This document shows, piece by piece, positions 44,441 through 54,207 of a stretch of 64,000 bases of DNA. This stretch comes from Clostridiales bacterium (lineage in GTDB: Bacteria; Bacillota_A; Clostridia; Christensenellales; Pumilibacteraceae), in the NCBI GenBank assembly GCA_031264755.1, contig JAISDO010000015.1, forward strand, positions 17,755-81,754. Reading direction: 5' to 3'. Under the pieces are notes generated by a model. That model was not told the DNA's origin and made no database searches. It saw only the letters and a list, made by a program, of their open reading frames with translations. Both the position numbers and the translations under genes were made by a program. How positions within the stretch are numbered: position 1 is the stretch's first letter; each line of letters starts with the position of its first letter.

Positions 44441-45691
44441 ATGAAAATAGCTATGTATGGCGGATCTTTTGACCCTGTACACATAGGACACGAGCAAGCT
44501 ATAGAGTATCTGGCCAAACGATTTGATAAAGTTGTAGTACTATTAGCCAAACTTTCGCCATTCAAGACAACTATGCATGCCAATGATATGCAACGTCTGT
44601 GTATGCTCAAGTCGGTCGTCAAGTATGACAATGTATATATAGATACTCAAGAGCTTGATAGAGCTTGTCCAAGTTATACGGTATATTCGGTACTTAGTCT
44701 TCGGGCACAGTACAAAGATGCCGAATTGTGGTTGTGTATTGGGTATGACAATTTGAGCAATTTGCATGAGTGGTATGATTGGAAAACTATAGAGAGCAAT
44801 TGTAGACTGTTGATATTTGGACGATCTTATTATCCCACTGAGATGATGGTACAGTCCGTTGATATAGATGACGCTACCAGACAACATGTACTCAATGTTG
44901 TCAAGAAGATGGAGAGTGAGATACCTATACAGTCAATAGATATCAAGTATACTATGGCTGATGTTAGACTCCCTAGTGTGAGTAGTAGCTTGGCTAGGAT
45001 ATCTACTAGCATGAGATGTGGGCATTGGTGCTTGTCTGAGCCGGTTAGGGATATAATTGGACATCAATTGTATCAAGAGTATAGCCAATTGTCGTCTAGT
45101 CTAGAGTTGGAGATGTTTGGATTGACCGTTGGTCGTATAGCACACATAAGACGAGCTACACTCAATGGAGTTGCACTAGCTCAAGTGTGTGGAGTTGACA
45201 AACACAAAGTAGCAATAGCTATGTTGCTGCATGATATAGCCAAAAGTCTAGAATTGCAACGGCTTGAAGAATTGTCAAAGTACTATGGTTGGGATGTAGA
45301 TATAGATCGTATATCACAGTTGCCAAAGCCTATACAACATTCATTGGCGGGTAGGTATATTGCCAAATCATATTTTGGAATAATTGACGCCCAAATACTA
45401 GATGCTATAGAGTATCATACTACAGCAAGACCCAACATGACTAGTTTGGACATGGTTGTATATCTTGCGGATGCTACAGAGTGTGGCAGATTGTACAAAA
45501 CATACTCTCGTGGATTGTCTTGTGACAACAAGCTATTGCGTATTATACAATTAGCATACAGTGGAATGCTAGAGCGTGCTATGAGTTGTGCGTTGATAGA
45601 TAGTGTAGACAGTCTAAACGAACGCAAAGTACCTATATACTATTTGACTCAACAAGCATTGGATTGCTACGCAAAATACAATGAGACGTAG
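44441..45691 (+). CDS. nadD: fused nicotinate-nucleotide adenylyltransferase and YqeK-type HD hydrolase
   Basis: 416 residues in one frame. Residues 1-200 are NadD (NaMN + ATP to NaAD): MYGGSFDPVHIGHEQAIEYL with the GxFDPxHxGH nucleotidyltransferase motif, and RLPSVSSSLARI for the usual ISSTxIR. Residues from about 230 are YqeK, a metal-dependent HD hydrolase of Ap4A: GRIAHIRRATLNGVALA, AIAMLLHDIAKSLE with the HD pair, HSLAGRYIAKSYFG and DAIEYHTTARPNM with YLADATECGR. In most Firmicutes these are two adjacent genes. The A-rich linker is short. AGGAGACGAG supports ATG 44441. Confidence 0.93.
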   Translation: MKIAMYGGSFDPVHIGHEQAIEYLAKRFDKVVVLLAKLSPFKTTMHANDMQRLCMLKSVVKYDNVYIDTQELDRACPSYTVYSVLSLRAQYKDAELWLCIGYDNLSNLHEWYDWKTIESNCRLLIFGRSYYPTEMMVQSVDIDDATRQHVLNVVKKMESEIPIQSIDIKYTMADVRLPSVSSSLARISTSMRCGHWCLSEPVRDIIGHQLYQEYSQLSSSLELEMFGLTVGRIAHIRRATLNGVALAQVCGVDKHKVAIAMLLHDIAKSLELQRLEELSKYYGWDVDIDRISQLPKPIQHSLAGRYIAKSYFGIIDAQILDAIEYHTTARPNMTSLDMVVYLADATECGRLYKTYSRGLSCDNKLLRIIQLAYSGMLERAMSCALIDSVDSLNERKVPIYYLTQQALDCYAKYNET

Positions 45692-46121
45692 TTGGAGCAC
45701 AAATATGATCAAAGCAAGTATGCAACAAACAAGAGAGAGGGTTATGCTAAACAATACAGAGCCAAATGTTACTAGACCTGAGAGTATAGTGTTGGCTAAC
45801 ATTATAGCCAACACTATACTAGACAAAAAAGGCATAGAGGTAATAGCTATTAGTGTAGCTCATGTGACTACAATAGCAGATTATTTTGTTGTGGCGAGTG
45901 CTTCCAATACTACCCATGTTAGGGCTATAGCTGAGTCTATAGATCAAGTGTTGAGCAATCAATATAGTATAGAGCCATTGAGACGAGAGGGTATGCAAGA
46001 GTCTAGGTGGATAGCACTAGACTATAGCACTGTTATTGTACACATATTTTTGTCCGAATCTAGGCAATATTATCAGCTTGAAAAATTGTGGATAGGTGAC
46101 AATAATGTGACAAAATACTAG
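45681..46121 (+). CDS. rsfS: ribosomal silencing factor RsfS
   Basis: 146 residues from ATG 45681, which overlaps the end of nadD-yqeK. RsfS binds L14 and blocks subunit joining during starvation. The family region starts at about residue 35: IVLANIIANTILDKKGIEVI, ADYFVVASASNTTHVRAIAE, GMQESRWIALDYSTVIVHIF and YYQLEKLWIG. The first 25-35 residues are not part of the family domain; ATG 45744 after GAGAGAGG gives 125 residues and a more usual length, although its ribosome binding site is very close. The start is therefore uncertain. Confidence 0.9.
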   Translation: MRRSWSTNMIKASMQQTRERVMLNNTEPNVTRPESIVLANIIANTILDKKGIEVIAISVAHVTTIADYFVVASASNTTHVRAIAESIDQVLSNQYSIEPLRREGMQESRWIALDYSTVIVHIFLSESRQYYQLEKLWIGDNNVTKY

Positions 46122-46226
46122 TTGTTTGGGTTGAATAAGATCTAGATAAACTCTGTAGAGGCAACTTGATTACAAATCAAATAAGTCTATATCATAATAT
46201 AAGAGTTGTCTTCTCTTCTAATTGAT

Positions 46227-46255
46227 TTGCCAAATTTTTGAATATAATGTATAAT
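46227..46255 (+). promoter_or_regulatory. promoter of the gls24-nusB-folD unit
   Basis: TTGCCA (46227-46232), 17-base spacer, TATAAT (46250-46255), with an overlapping TATAAT at 46243-46248. The +1 falls near 46262, two bases before an in-frame GTG at 46264. Confidence 0.6.
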
Positions 46256-46305
46256 ACAACTAGGTGTATAACAATTTATCAAAAGTTAATACGATCAAAA
46301 AATCA

Positions 46306-46632
46306 ATGGCAAGCAAAATTGTATATAGTCATAGTGTGTTACATGATATAGTAAGTCTAGCAGCCAAGGAAGTCAAAGGGATAGTCTCATTGTATGGACG
46401 TGGAGTTAAGATCAGAACTATCAATCAGGAACTTGTTATTGATGTATATGTCAATACATTGAGTACAGTCAAGTGTGCTAATGTGGCTTTTTTTGTGCAA
46501 GAAAATATCAAAGGCAATGTAGAGGCTGTCACTGGCTATACTGTAAGAGAGATCAATGTCAATATACTTAGTGTGACTATACAAAAAACAACTCAAGATC
46601 AATCACAAGATGATACTCACAATGAAGAATAA
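46306..46632 (+). CDS. Asp23/Gls24 family envelope stress protein
   Basis: 108 residues from ATG 46306. The DUF322 core is complete: YSHSVLHDIVSLAAKEVKGI followed by VSLYGRGVKIR, then LVIDVYVNTLSTVKCANVAFF and VQENIKGNVEAVTGYTVREI with NVNILSV. These proteins sit near the membrane and respond to envelope stress; in this position before nusB it corresponds to YqhY-type genes linked to fatty-acid and accBC loci. The in-frame GTG at 46264 lies two bases after the predicted +1 and could be a leaderless start adding 14 residues. No ribosome binding site serves 46306. Confidence 0.88.
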   Translation: MASKIVYSHSVLHDIVSLAAKEVKGIVSLYGRGVKIRTINQELVIDVYVNTLSTVKCANVAFFVQENIKGNVEAVTGYTVREINVNILSVTIQKTTQDQSQDDTHNEE

Positions 46633-47008
46633 CACAAGCTACACACGTACTGAGTTGAGAACTATGGTGTTTGAACATATATATCAGTACTTGCTCAATT
46701 CAGAGGGCGAAGTTGAGTTGAATATTGGTTATGCCAAAGACACATTTGAAGGTATAATCAGCAATATATCTGATATCAATCAATTGATATCAAAATATAG
46801 TATTGGGTTTGAGTTGAGTAGAGTGTACAAAGTGGATCTGGCAATCTTGATGCTCGCTACATATGAGATAATGTATACTAGTATACCTCATCAAGTAGCT
46901 ATCAACGAAGCTCTAGAACTGTCCAAACTATACTCCACCCCCAAGAGTTCAAAGTACATCAACGGAGTGTTGGCAAGCATAACCAAGACTAAATTGGAGA
47001 CCGATTAG
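46622..47008 (+). CDS. nusB: transcription antitermination factor NusB
   Basis: 128 residues. NusB with NusE/S10 binds boxA RNA and supports rRNA antitermination. The helical fold is recognised from TRTELRTMVFEHIYQYLLNS, LSRVYKVDLAILMLATYEIM, IPHQVAINEALELSKLYSTP and SSKYINGVLASI. It overlaps the end of the Asp23 gene. ATG 46610 is also in frame and would add four residues; neither has a clear ribosome binding site, so translational coupling is likely. The folD start codon shares a base with its stop. Confidence 0.92.
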   Translation: MKNNTSYTRTELRTMVFEHIYQYLLNSEGEVELNIGYAKDTFEGIISNISDINQLISKYSIGFELSRVYKVDLAILMLATYEIMYTSIPHQVAINEALELSKLYSTPKSSKYINGVLASITKTKLETD

Positions 47009-47859
47009 TGATATTAGACGGCAAACAACTTGCAACTCAGATCAAATTAGACTTGCAACAACAAGTTAGGTCTAGTGGCATAGTTGACAAGGTCGGACTT
47101 GCGGTGGTGTTGGTAGGAGATGATTTTGCTAGCCAAACATATGTCAACAACAAAGTCAAGGCATGCAATCTCATTGGTATACAATCTGTGGTTCATAAGT
47201 TGCCTGCTACTGTATCACAAAATGAGTTGATACAACTTGTAGAGTATCTCAACAATGATGACAGTGTGCATGGTATATTAGTGCAATTGCCACTGCCTTG
47301 TCACATAGAGACCCAAACAGTAATCAATCACATATTGTATACTAAAGATGTGGATGGTTTGGGACAACGCAATGTTATAGGCGTGCTAAGGGGATATGAT
47401 TGTCTTGTGCCATGTACGCCACAAGGTATAATTAGGCTTGTGCAGTCTACAGGTATTGATATCAAGGGCAAACATGCTGTAGTTGTGGGGCGTAGCGATA
47501 TAGTAGGTAGACCTATTGCTCAGTTGTTGCTCAATGCCAATGCGACAGTGACAGTGTGCCATAGCCATACAGTTGATATGGCACAAATAGCTCGTACGGC
47601 AGATATATTGATAGTAGCAGTAGGCAAATCAAAGTTGGTGGATCGTAGCTATGTCAAATGTGGTGCGGTTGTTGTAGATGTAGGTATCAACAGGGTAGAC
47701 AATAAGCTGTGTGGGGATGTGGATTTTGATAGTGTGGTTGATGTAGCTGGTTATATTACACCTGTGCCAGGTGGTGTAGGACCTATGACTATAGCTATGT
47801 TAATGCACAATGTACTCAAAGCATACGATATATCTATACGCTCTCGTTCACAAATATAA
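47008..47859 (+). CDS. folD: bifunctional methylenetetrahydrofolate dehydrogenase/cyclohydrolase
   Basis: 283 residues. FolD interconverts methylene-, methenyl- and formyl-THF in one-carbon metabolism. QTYVNNKVKACNLIGIQSV carries the catalytic Lys of the YxxxK motif; VHGILVQLPLPCHIE, KDVDGLGQRNVIG, PCTPQGIIRLVQSTGIDIKG, VVVGRSDIVGRPIAQLLL and ITPVPGGVGPMTIAMLM are all signature segments. The start is GTG 47008, overlapping the nusB TAG by one base. Confidence 0.95.
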   Translation: MILDGKQLATQIKLDLQQQVRSSGIVDKVGLAVVLVGDDFASQTYVNNKVKACNLIGIQSVVHKLPATVSQNELIQLVEYLNNDDSVHGILVQLPLPCHIETQTVINHILYTKDVDGLGQRNVIGVLRGYDCLVPCTPQGIIRLVQSTGIDIKGKHAVVVGRSDIVGRPIAQLLLNANATVTVCHSHTVDMAQIARTADILIVAVGKSKLVDRSYVKCGAVVVDVGINRVDNKLCGDVDFDSVVDVAGYITPVPGGVGPMTIAMLMHNVLKAYDISIRSRSQI

Positions 47860-48071
47860 TTTGTCTTGACTGCACAGTGCATTGGACAAGATGTTGTGCG
47901 ACTTTGGGTGACTGATGTATCTTATTGCAATTTAGATACATCAGTTGATCAAAATAATATTATACAGTTATTTGTTGTGTCTTCGTCCGTATCAATACAC
48001 GCTTGCTTAAATATAGTGGTTATGAATTGTAATTGGTCAATATCAATTATCAGCTGTAATTTGTAGTTTGC

Positions 48072-49247
48072 ATGAAAGAATATACAGTGTCACAGCTCAA
48101 TACATATATCAAGAACGTCCTAGACGATGAGTATGTGCTCAACAATATACAATTGGTAGGCGAAGTCGTAGATTGCAAAATATCCAAGGGTCATACATTC
48201 TTTGTTATGACTGATGGTGTAAGCAATATTGAATGTGTGCAATGGGGAGCGGTGCATGCTTATGCCAAAGGTGCCTGTCTCTCTACTGTAGGAGCAGTTA
48301 GGTACTATTCTAAGCAAGGACAAGTTAGGTTTGTTGCTAATACAATTGTTCAAGTAGACAATGTAGGACTCAAGCAATTGGCGTATCTTCAACTTAAGAC
48401 ACGGTTAGAGCAACAAGGTCTAATCCCCAACAAGTTGGAGTTGCCCGCTCGTATACAACGTATAGCGCTAGTAACTAGTAGAGAAGGTGCTGTTATACAT
48501 GACTTTGTGAGTGTTGTACGTAGTATGAGTGTGTTGACTGATATACTTGTATACTCAGTAAGAGTGCAAGGAGAGGATAGTCCAGCTGAGATATCGCAGG
48601 CCTTGTATGCAATCAACAACATGTTGCACAAACCTGATGTGATTGTATTGGCAAGAGGTGGAGGTAGTAGCTCAGATCTTGATGCCTTTAACAATGAGAT
48701 TACCGTATTAGCGGTAGCCAATAGTGCTATACCAGTTGTGTCTGCTATTGGGCATGAGAGTGATTATACACTATGTGACTTGTGTGCTAGTGCTAGAGCG
48801 GGGACACCGAGTATAGCAGCACAAATGGTAACAACCAATGACAATGTATTGTTGCAACAGGTCATGACTTTGACAAGCAATATTGGCGATCTAGTGGACA
48901 ACAATTTTGCTAAGTCTTATAGCAATGTATCACGCTTGTTGCAACGAGTGTGTCATGCGACCGATAGCAATATCAACCAACTGTATAACAAGATCCAAAC
49001 GTCAATCAATGATATTTCTCACTTGACGCATAAGATATTTGATAGCAATGCACTAGTATTGGAGCAGCTTAGTATGCAGTTGCATCACAACAATCCTACC
49101 AAGATATTGGCACAAGGTTATGCTAGGTTACGCAACAATCAATTGGCAATACAAAGCATACGTGACGTGCGGATTGAGGACAGTATAAGAGTTGATTTGA
49201 GAGATGGATCATTTGAGGCAACAGTAACACGAATTGGAGATATTTGA
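48072..49247 (+). CDS. xseA: exodeoxyribonuclease VII large subunit
   Basis: 391 residues. With XseB it degrades single-stranded DNA. The OB-fold start is YTVSQLNTYIKNVLDDEYVL followed by LVGEVVDCKISKGHTFFVMTD. The catalytic core has IALVTSREGAVIHDFVSVV, VLARGGGSSSDLDAFN and SAIGHESDYTLCDLCASARA with GTPSIAA. The C-terminal helical region ends with ILAQGYARLRNNQ. No ribosome binding site; TTGGTC (48033-48038) and TGTAAT (48055-48060), 16 apart, would give a leader of about five bases. xseB follows after three bases. Confidence 0.94.
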   Translation: MKEYTVSQLNTYIKNVLDDEYVLNNIQLVGEVVDCKISKGHTFFVMTDGVSNIECVQWGAVHAYAKGACLSTVGAVRYYSKQGQVRFVANTIVQVDNVGLKQLAYLQLKTRLEQQGLIPNKLELPARIQRIALVTSREGAVIHDFVSVVRSMSVLTDILVYSVRVQGEDSPAEISQALYAINNMLHKPDVIVLARGGGSSSDLDAFNNEITVLAVANSAIPVVSAIGHESDYTLCDLCASARAGTPSIAAQMVTTNDNVLLQQVMTLTSNIGDLVDNNFAKSYSNVSRLLQRVCHATDSNINQLYNKIQTSINDISHLTHKIFDSNALVLEQLSMQLHHNNPTKILAQGYARLRNNQLAIQSIRDVRIEDSIRVDLRDGSFEATVTRIGDI

Positions 49248-49250
49248 GCA

Positions 49251-49508
49251 ATGAGTACAAAAAAAGATCAATCTATGGATACTCAAATAGACAATACTGC
49301 AGTATTGCAACGCAACATAACTCAATTGAAATCTATAGTACAACAATTGGAAGATCACAACACAAGTATAGAGTATGGTATAAGTGCCTATGCTCAGGGG
49401 ATAGAGATAGCCAAACAATCACTAAGTATCCTAACCAAATACAAAGGGCAGCTCAAAGAGCTTCAATTGCAAGCGGATGAGTTGATAGAGAGTGATCTGA
49501 TACTATAA
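49251..49508 (+). CDS. xseB: exodeoxyribonuclease VII small subunit
   Basis: 85 residues, usual for XseB, a helical protein whose copies coat the large subunit. The core NITQLKSIVQQLEDHNTSIE followed by ISAYAQGIEIAKQSLSIL matches the family (L..IV..LE...L.LE....yeeG..L...c). It starts three bases after xseA. A hairpin at 49551-49577 follows. Confidence 0.9.
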   Translation: MSTKKDQSMDTQIDNTAVLQRNITQLKSIVQQLEDHNTSIEYGISAYAQGIEIAKQSLSILTKYKGQLKELQLQADELIESDLIL

Positions 49509-49550
49509 GGCAAGTGCAATGTGTGGTTGTAGTCTTTCACAAAACAAAGC

Positions 49551-49577
49551 CACAATTCATAGATAAAAAGAATTGTG
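49551..49577 (+). terminator. hairpin after xseB
   Basis: CACAATTC (49551-49558) pairs with GAATTGTG (49570-49577). No U-tract follows, so termination strength is uncertain. Confidence 0.45.
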
Positions 49578-49614
49578 ATATCTCTAACAAATAGGGTCCC
49601 TAAATTGTGCACAT

Positions 49615-50514
49615 ATGTCAGAACAAAAGAATAACAATTATTACAAGCAAATTTTTGCCAAACAACATCAAGGCTACAACATACGCATAGACAAAGTATT
49701 GCAAAATATGGTACAAGACTTGCAATACCCACATAGATTGTTAGATGCCGTCAAGTATAGTTTGATGGCAGGGGGCAAGAGAATAAGACCTGTTGTATTT
49801 TATGCTACGTTAGCAATGTTTGGCAAGCCTATAGATGACAAAGCAGACCTGTTTGCCGCTAGTATAGAGTGTATACATACTTATAGTCTTATACATGACG
49901 ATTTGCCTTGTATGGATGATGATGATATTCGTAGGGGTATGCCTAGCAATCACATGGTTTTTGGATATGGTACCGCCATGCTTGCTGGCAATGCTTTGCT
50001 CAATCTAGCTTACGAAAATCTATTGAGCTTGTCTACCGTTAGACCTTACCAAAGTGCTAGTGTTTGCTTGGCACAGTTTAGTGGTGGAATGGGTATGATA
50101 GGCGGTCAGACCGAAGATATCTTCCTGGATGATAGTCCTAATATAAGCAAGCTAGAGTACATATATACAAAAAAAACATCAGCTTTGTTCAGTGCATGTT
50201 TGTTGAGTGCAGGATTGATAGCTAGAGCTGATAGCAAATATCTCAAATATTTGTGTGAGTTTGGCAATAGTTTTGGCTTTGGTTTCCAGATCAAAGATGA
50301 CTTGGATGACTACATCAATGGCAAAGTTACGGACAAACAAACATCCAAATTTGATTGGATAGCAGCATATGGTGAAGAATCAACTCTCAAGGAGCTAGAT
50401 AGACACAAGGAGGTGTGTAGAGAGGCATTGATAGAGTTGGGGACTGACTACAATACTACATTTTTGAGAGGCTTGTTGGAGACTTATCTTGCTAATAATG
50501 AAGCAAAAGTCTGA
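49615..50514 (+). CDS. ispA: polyprenyl (geranyl/farnesyl) diphosphate synthase
   Basis: 299 residues. Short-chain trans-prenyltransferase making farnesyl diphosphate from DMAPP and IPP. The first Asp-rich motif is LIHDDLPCMDDDDIRRGMPS (DDxxxxD form) and the second is FGFGFQIKDDLDDYIN. MAGGKRIRPVVFYATL and MIGGQTEDIF are also conserved. In the xseA-xseB-ispA order usual in Firmicutes; dxs does not follow. No ribosome binding site is obvious. The nearby TAAATT at 49601 lacks a good -35. Confidence 0.93.
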   Translation: MSEQKNNNYYKQIFAKQHQGYNIRIDKVLQNMVQDLQYPHRLLDAVKYSLMAGGKRIRPVVFYATLAMFGKPIDDKADLFAASIECIHTYSLIHDDLPCMDDDDIRRGMPSNHMVFGYGTAMLAGNALLNLAYENLLSLSTVRPYQSASVCLAQFSGGMGMIGGQTEDIFLDDSPNISKLEYIYTKKTSALFSACLLSAGLIARADSKYLKYLCEFGNSFGFGFQIKDDLDDYINGKVTDKQTSKFDWIAAYGEESTLKELDRHKEVCREALIELGTDYNTTFLRGLLETYLANNEAKV

Positions 50515-50598
50515 TTGGTGACATTGTGCAAACTTACACAATTTTGCGAGTATAGAGTCTTGTATTGTTAGCACAATTTGTTTTGGTGGTGATCAAAA

Positions 50599-51090
50599 AT
50601 GATTATACTAGGTATTGACCCAGGTATTGCTACATTGGGATATGGATTGATTGACAAGCGAGTAGGTGGTGTTGTGCTTGTGGACTACGGAATAATATCT
50701 ACCCCAAAAGACGAAGCTACGCCCAATAGGTTGGCTATGATAGATGAGCGTGTCACTAAGATTGTTGCCAAATACAATCCAGAAGTAGTCGCTGTAGAAG
50801 AATTATTTTTTAATACTAATGTGACTACGGGTATCAAAGTGGCACAGGCAAGGGGCGTGGTGTTGGTGTGTGCAATCAAACACTGTGGATTATTGTACGA
50901 ATATACGCCCTTACAAGTCAAGATGGCCTTGACTGGCAACGGTAGAGCAGACAAAAAGCAAGTCCAATTTATGGTGAAAGCAATACTTGGACTAGACCAT
51001 ATACCCAAACCGGACGACGCTGCTGACGCTATAGCGGTAGCTATATGTCATGCTAATACAACACAGTTGCAGCATAGAGAGATCAAGTGA
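50599..51090 (+). CDS. ruvC: crossover junction endodeoxyribonuclease RuvC
   Basis: 163 residues. Resolves Holliday junctions with RuvAB. ILGIDPGIATLGYGLID carries the first catalytic Asp, VAVEELFFNTNVTTGIKVAQ the Glu, and PKPDDAADAIAVAICH the last acidic pair. ruvA and ruvB do not follow, unlike the common arrangement. GGTGGTGAT lies upstream of the ATG. Confidence 0.95.
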   Translation: MIILGIDPGIATLGYGLIDKRVGGVVLVDYGIISTPKDEATPNRLAMIDERVTKIVAKYNPEVVAVEELFFNTNVTTGIKVAQARGVVLVCAIKHCGLLYEYTPLQVKMALTGNGRADKKQVQFMVKAILGLDHIPKPDDAADAIAVAICHANTTQLQHREIK

Positions 51091-51228
51091 GTTATATATT
51101 GATACTTTGGATTATATCCCCAAATTTTTTGATACAATTGCAAATTAGCTAGGGGTAGATCTGATTTTTTGATGCAATCAATACATCAGTAATAGATTTG
51201 GTTGTCTTGTTTGATATATTATTGTGAT

Positions 51229-52152
51229 ATGAAGAGTACAAAATATTATGTAGGGTTGGATATAGGTGGGACTACTATCAAGTGTGGTATAGTTGATAGA
51301 CAGGGTGCTATACTATGTCAAGACAAAGTAAATACACGTGTCAATCTTGGTATAGATAGGATATTGGATGACATATACGACTTGATAGATAGATTGTGCA
51401 AGTCTAACGATATCTCAATGTCTAGTATAGTAGGTATAGGTGTGGGTAGCCCTGGTATAATCAACAACAAAGGTGTGCTATTGTATAGCAATAACCTAAA
51501 ATGCCAGAATGTAGATATCAAACAACACTTGCAAGACAGATTTGGAATGTCTACATATGTAGCCAATGATGCAGATGCTGCGGCATTGGGCGAGGCTTTG
51601 TTTGGAAGTGGTGGCAAGTATGATAATGTACTGTTTCTTATAGTTGGCACTGGTCTGGGTGGTGGTTATGTATCACATGGTAGATTATTTAGTGGTGGCA
51701 ATGGCATAGGTATGGAATTGGGACATACTGTGATATACGAGGGTGGTAGACTATGTAGTTGTGGATTGCATGGATGTATGGAAGCATATTGTTCGGCTAT
51801 ATCATTGATCAATATAGCCAAGCAAGAATTGGGCAAGACAGAGCTTGACTTGATGGATATATGGAGCAACTATGAGGACTCTAGCATGCGTGCTATTATA
51901 GACAAGTATATACAACATTTTGCTATAGGGGTAATCAACTTTATCAACATATTTAGACCAGATATTGTGTTGATAGGTGGTGGGGCTAGTCATACTGGAG
52001 ATTTGTTTTTGCAGTTGTTGGAGAGAGCAGTAGGTGATAGATACTATGGAGCCAAAGTTGGCAATCGTGTCAAATTTGCATACGCTCAGTTGCAGAATGC
52101 TGCTGGTATTATCGGGGCAGCTTGTTTGGCAATGCAAGATACGACCAGATAG
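51229..52152 (+). CDS. ROK family sugar kinase, probable glucokinase
   Basis: 307 residues from ATG 51229. The ATP motif VGLDIGGTTIKCGIVDRQG opens the protein, followed by GVGSPGIINNKGVL, NDADAAALGEALFGSG, IVGTGLGGGYVSHGRLFSGG and the ROK zinc signature MELGHTVIYEGGRLCSCGLH with GCMEAYCS. The order fits glucokinase in ROK families of Firmicutes, phosphorylating glucose with ATP, although substrate cannot be fixed from sequence. It sits one gene before gap. No ribosome binding site is seen; TATATT at 51215 lies eight bases before the ATG. Confidence 0.88.
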   Translation: MKSTKYYVGLDIGGTTIKCGIVDRQGAILCQDKVNTRVNLGIDRILDDIYDLIDRLCKSNDISMSSIVGIGVGSPGIINNKGVLLYSNNLKCQNVDIKQHLQDRFGMSTYVANDADAAALGEALFGSGGKYDNVLFLIVGTGLGGGYVSHGRLFSGGNGIGMELGHTVIYEGGRLCSCGLHGCMEAYCSAISLINIAKQELGKTELDLMDIWSNYEDSSMRAIIDKYIQHFAIGVINFINIFRPDIVLIGGGASHTGDLFLQLLERAVGDRYYGAKVGNRVKFAYAQLQNAAGIIGAACLAMQDTTR

Positions 52153-52165
52153 TCTAGTATTGCTG

Positions 52166-52201
52166 CAAAATTGGATACGAACATAGCTTATGTTCAATTT
52201 T
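52166..52201 (+). terminator. hairpin terminator after the ROK kinase
   Basis: GAACATA (52179-52185), loop GCT, TATGTTC (52189-52195), with flanking AAAATT and AATTTT that can extend the pairing. Confidence 0.55.
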
Positions 52202-52280
52202 GGTTTGCAATATGTTTGTATTGTAGCCAAATTGTATTTGTACATTATACATTTTATTTGGCAATTTTGGTTGTAATTGC

Positions 52281-52309
52281 TTGACAAAATTGGCAAATAA
52301 TGTTACAAT
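52281..52309 (+). promoter_or_regulatory. promoter of gap
   Basis: TTGACA (52281-52286), 17-base spacer, TACAAT (52304-52309). The leader to the ATG is about 52 bases. Confidence 0.8.
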
Positions 52310-52350
52310 GCAAGTATTATAGGCATAACAAATCTAAATAAACAAAATAA

Positions 52351-53388
<1,038 letters not shown>

Positions 53389-53418
53389 TCGTTAGACTCT
53401 AAAAAATATATATAATAC

Positions 53419-53458
53419 AAGATAGGCAATGTTTGCGTCACTAAACATTGCCTATCTT
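53419..53458 (+). terminator. terminator after gap, 16-bp stem
   Basis: 53419-53434 pairs perfectly with 53443-53458 across an 8-base loop. Confidence 0.8.
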
Positions 53459-53520
53459 GACAATCTTAGTGGTGAGTTGTGTGTTATGCTGATGTAGTAG
53501 ATAATGCGTTCAAAATATAT

Positions 53521-53736
53521 ATGAACAAAAAAGATGATAAAAATACTAGCGCTGAAGGCTCTGTAGACCAATTCCATGAATGGTCCAGTATATATGCTAT
53601 TACACAAGATGAAGAATACAAGTACTTGGATTGCGACAAGTTGTGGGACGAGTGGTTGGGGTGTGAGTATCCCAATATAGACCTCAAGTCTCATAGTTGT
53701 GGCGTGGCAATGATAGCTCTATGTTGTATGGAATAG
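53521..53736 (+). CDS. small acidic protein of unknown function
   Basis: 71 residues from ATG 53521. Composition is acidic with many Asp, Glu and Tyr (YAITQDEEYKYLDCDKLWDE followed by WLGCEYPNIDLKSHSCG), with four Cys in the second half. Family not recognised. There is no ribosome binding site; GATAAT around 53500 may be a -10. The last 16 bases overlap the start of the next frame, which could mean either coupled genes or a single gene broken by a one-base frameshift near 53720-53736. Confidence 0.5.
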   Translation: MNKKDDKNTSAEGSVDQFHEWSSIYAITQDEEYKYLDCDKLWDEWLGCEYPNIDLKSHSCGVAMIALCCME

Positions 53737-54050
53737 GTGGTGACAACGCATTGAGCAAGCTCAACTATGGACTAGTCTCTAGTATACTATACATTAGGGC
53801 TTTGGAGTGTCTGTATGATTTGCTCAAGCGTCACTTTGCCAAAGGTGCTTCATATGTCAAGATTGTGTCTAGTGTATATAATATGCACGATCGCAAGCTA
53901 ATCAACATATACTCAGTCAAGATGAGTGAGCTCAAGCAAGGCAACAAGTACCAATCTCTATATGCCAATTGCATACAAAAAGCAACTCAATCCAAATTAC
54001 TGCACCCCGAGCACACAGGTCTCCAAGTCTTTGTAATAACCAACGATTGA
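53721..54050 (+). CDS. small protein of unknown function overlapping the previous gene
   Basis: 109 residues from ATG 53721. Mostly helical in appearance (LVSSILYIRALECLYDLLKR, KLINIYSVKMSELKQGNKYQ). Family not recognised. No ribosome binding site; translation by reinitiation after the upstream stop, or a frameshift joining both frames, are the two readings. Codon choice, including C before AA codons (CTCAAG, ATCAAC, GGCAAC), is like that of real genes in the window, so this frame is probably coding. A hairpin follows at 54090-54120. Confidence 0.55.
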   Translation: MLYGIGGDNALSKLNYGLVSSILYIRALECLYDLLKRHFAKGASYVKIVSSVYNMHDRKLINIYSVKMSELKQGNKYQSLYANCIQKATQSKLLHPEHTGLQVFVITND

Positions 54051-54089
54051 CAATCTAATACATTGGTTTGACAATAGATATGCACAAGT

Positions 54090-54120
54090 ACCCACAAGCT
54101 TGATAGATAGTCTTGTGGGT
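54090..54120 (+). terminator. hairpin terminator before spoIVB
   Basis: ACCCACAAG (54090-54098) pairs with CTTGTGGGT (54112-54120), then GCTTGTTGTC. Confidence 0.6.
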
Positions 54121-54207
54121 GCTTGTTGTCTCAATCCTGGTCGATTTGTCGTGCTAAGTTTGGGTTGTAGTAGCATAATTGCATACCAAAATTGACAAAC
54201 TAACACA

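Noticed and set aside
47866..48066. 66-residue frame between folD and xseA
   Set aside because: No ribosome binding site, no family, and the promoter of xseA lies inside it.
49244..49480. Open frame overlapping xseB in another frame
   Set aside because: xseB in its own frame has family signature and correct position after xseA; the other frame has no recognisable content.
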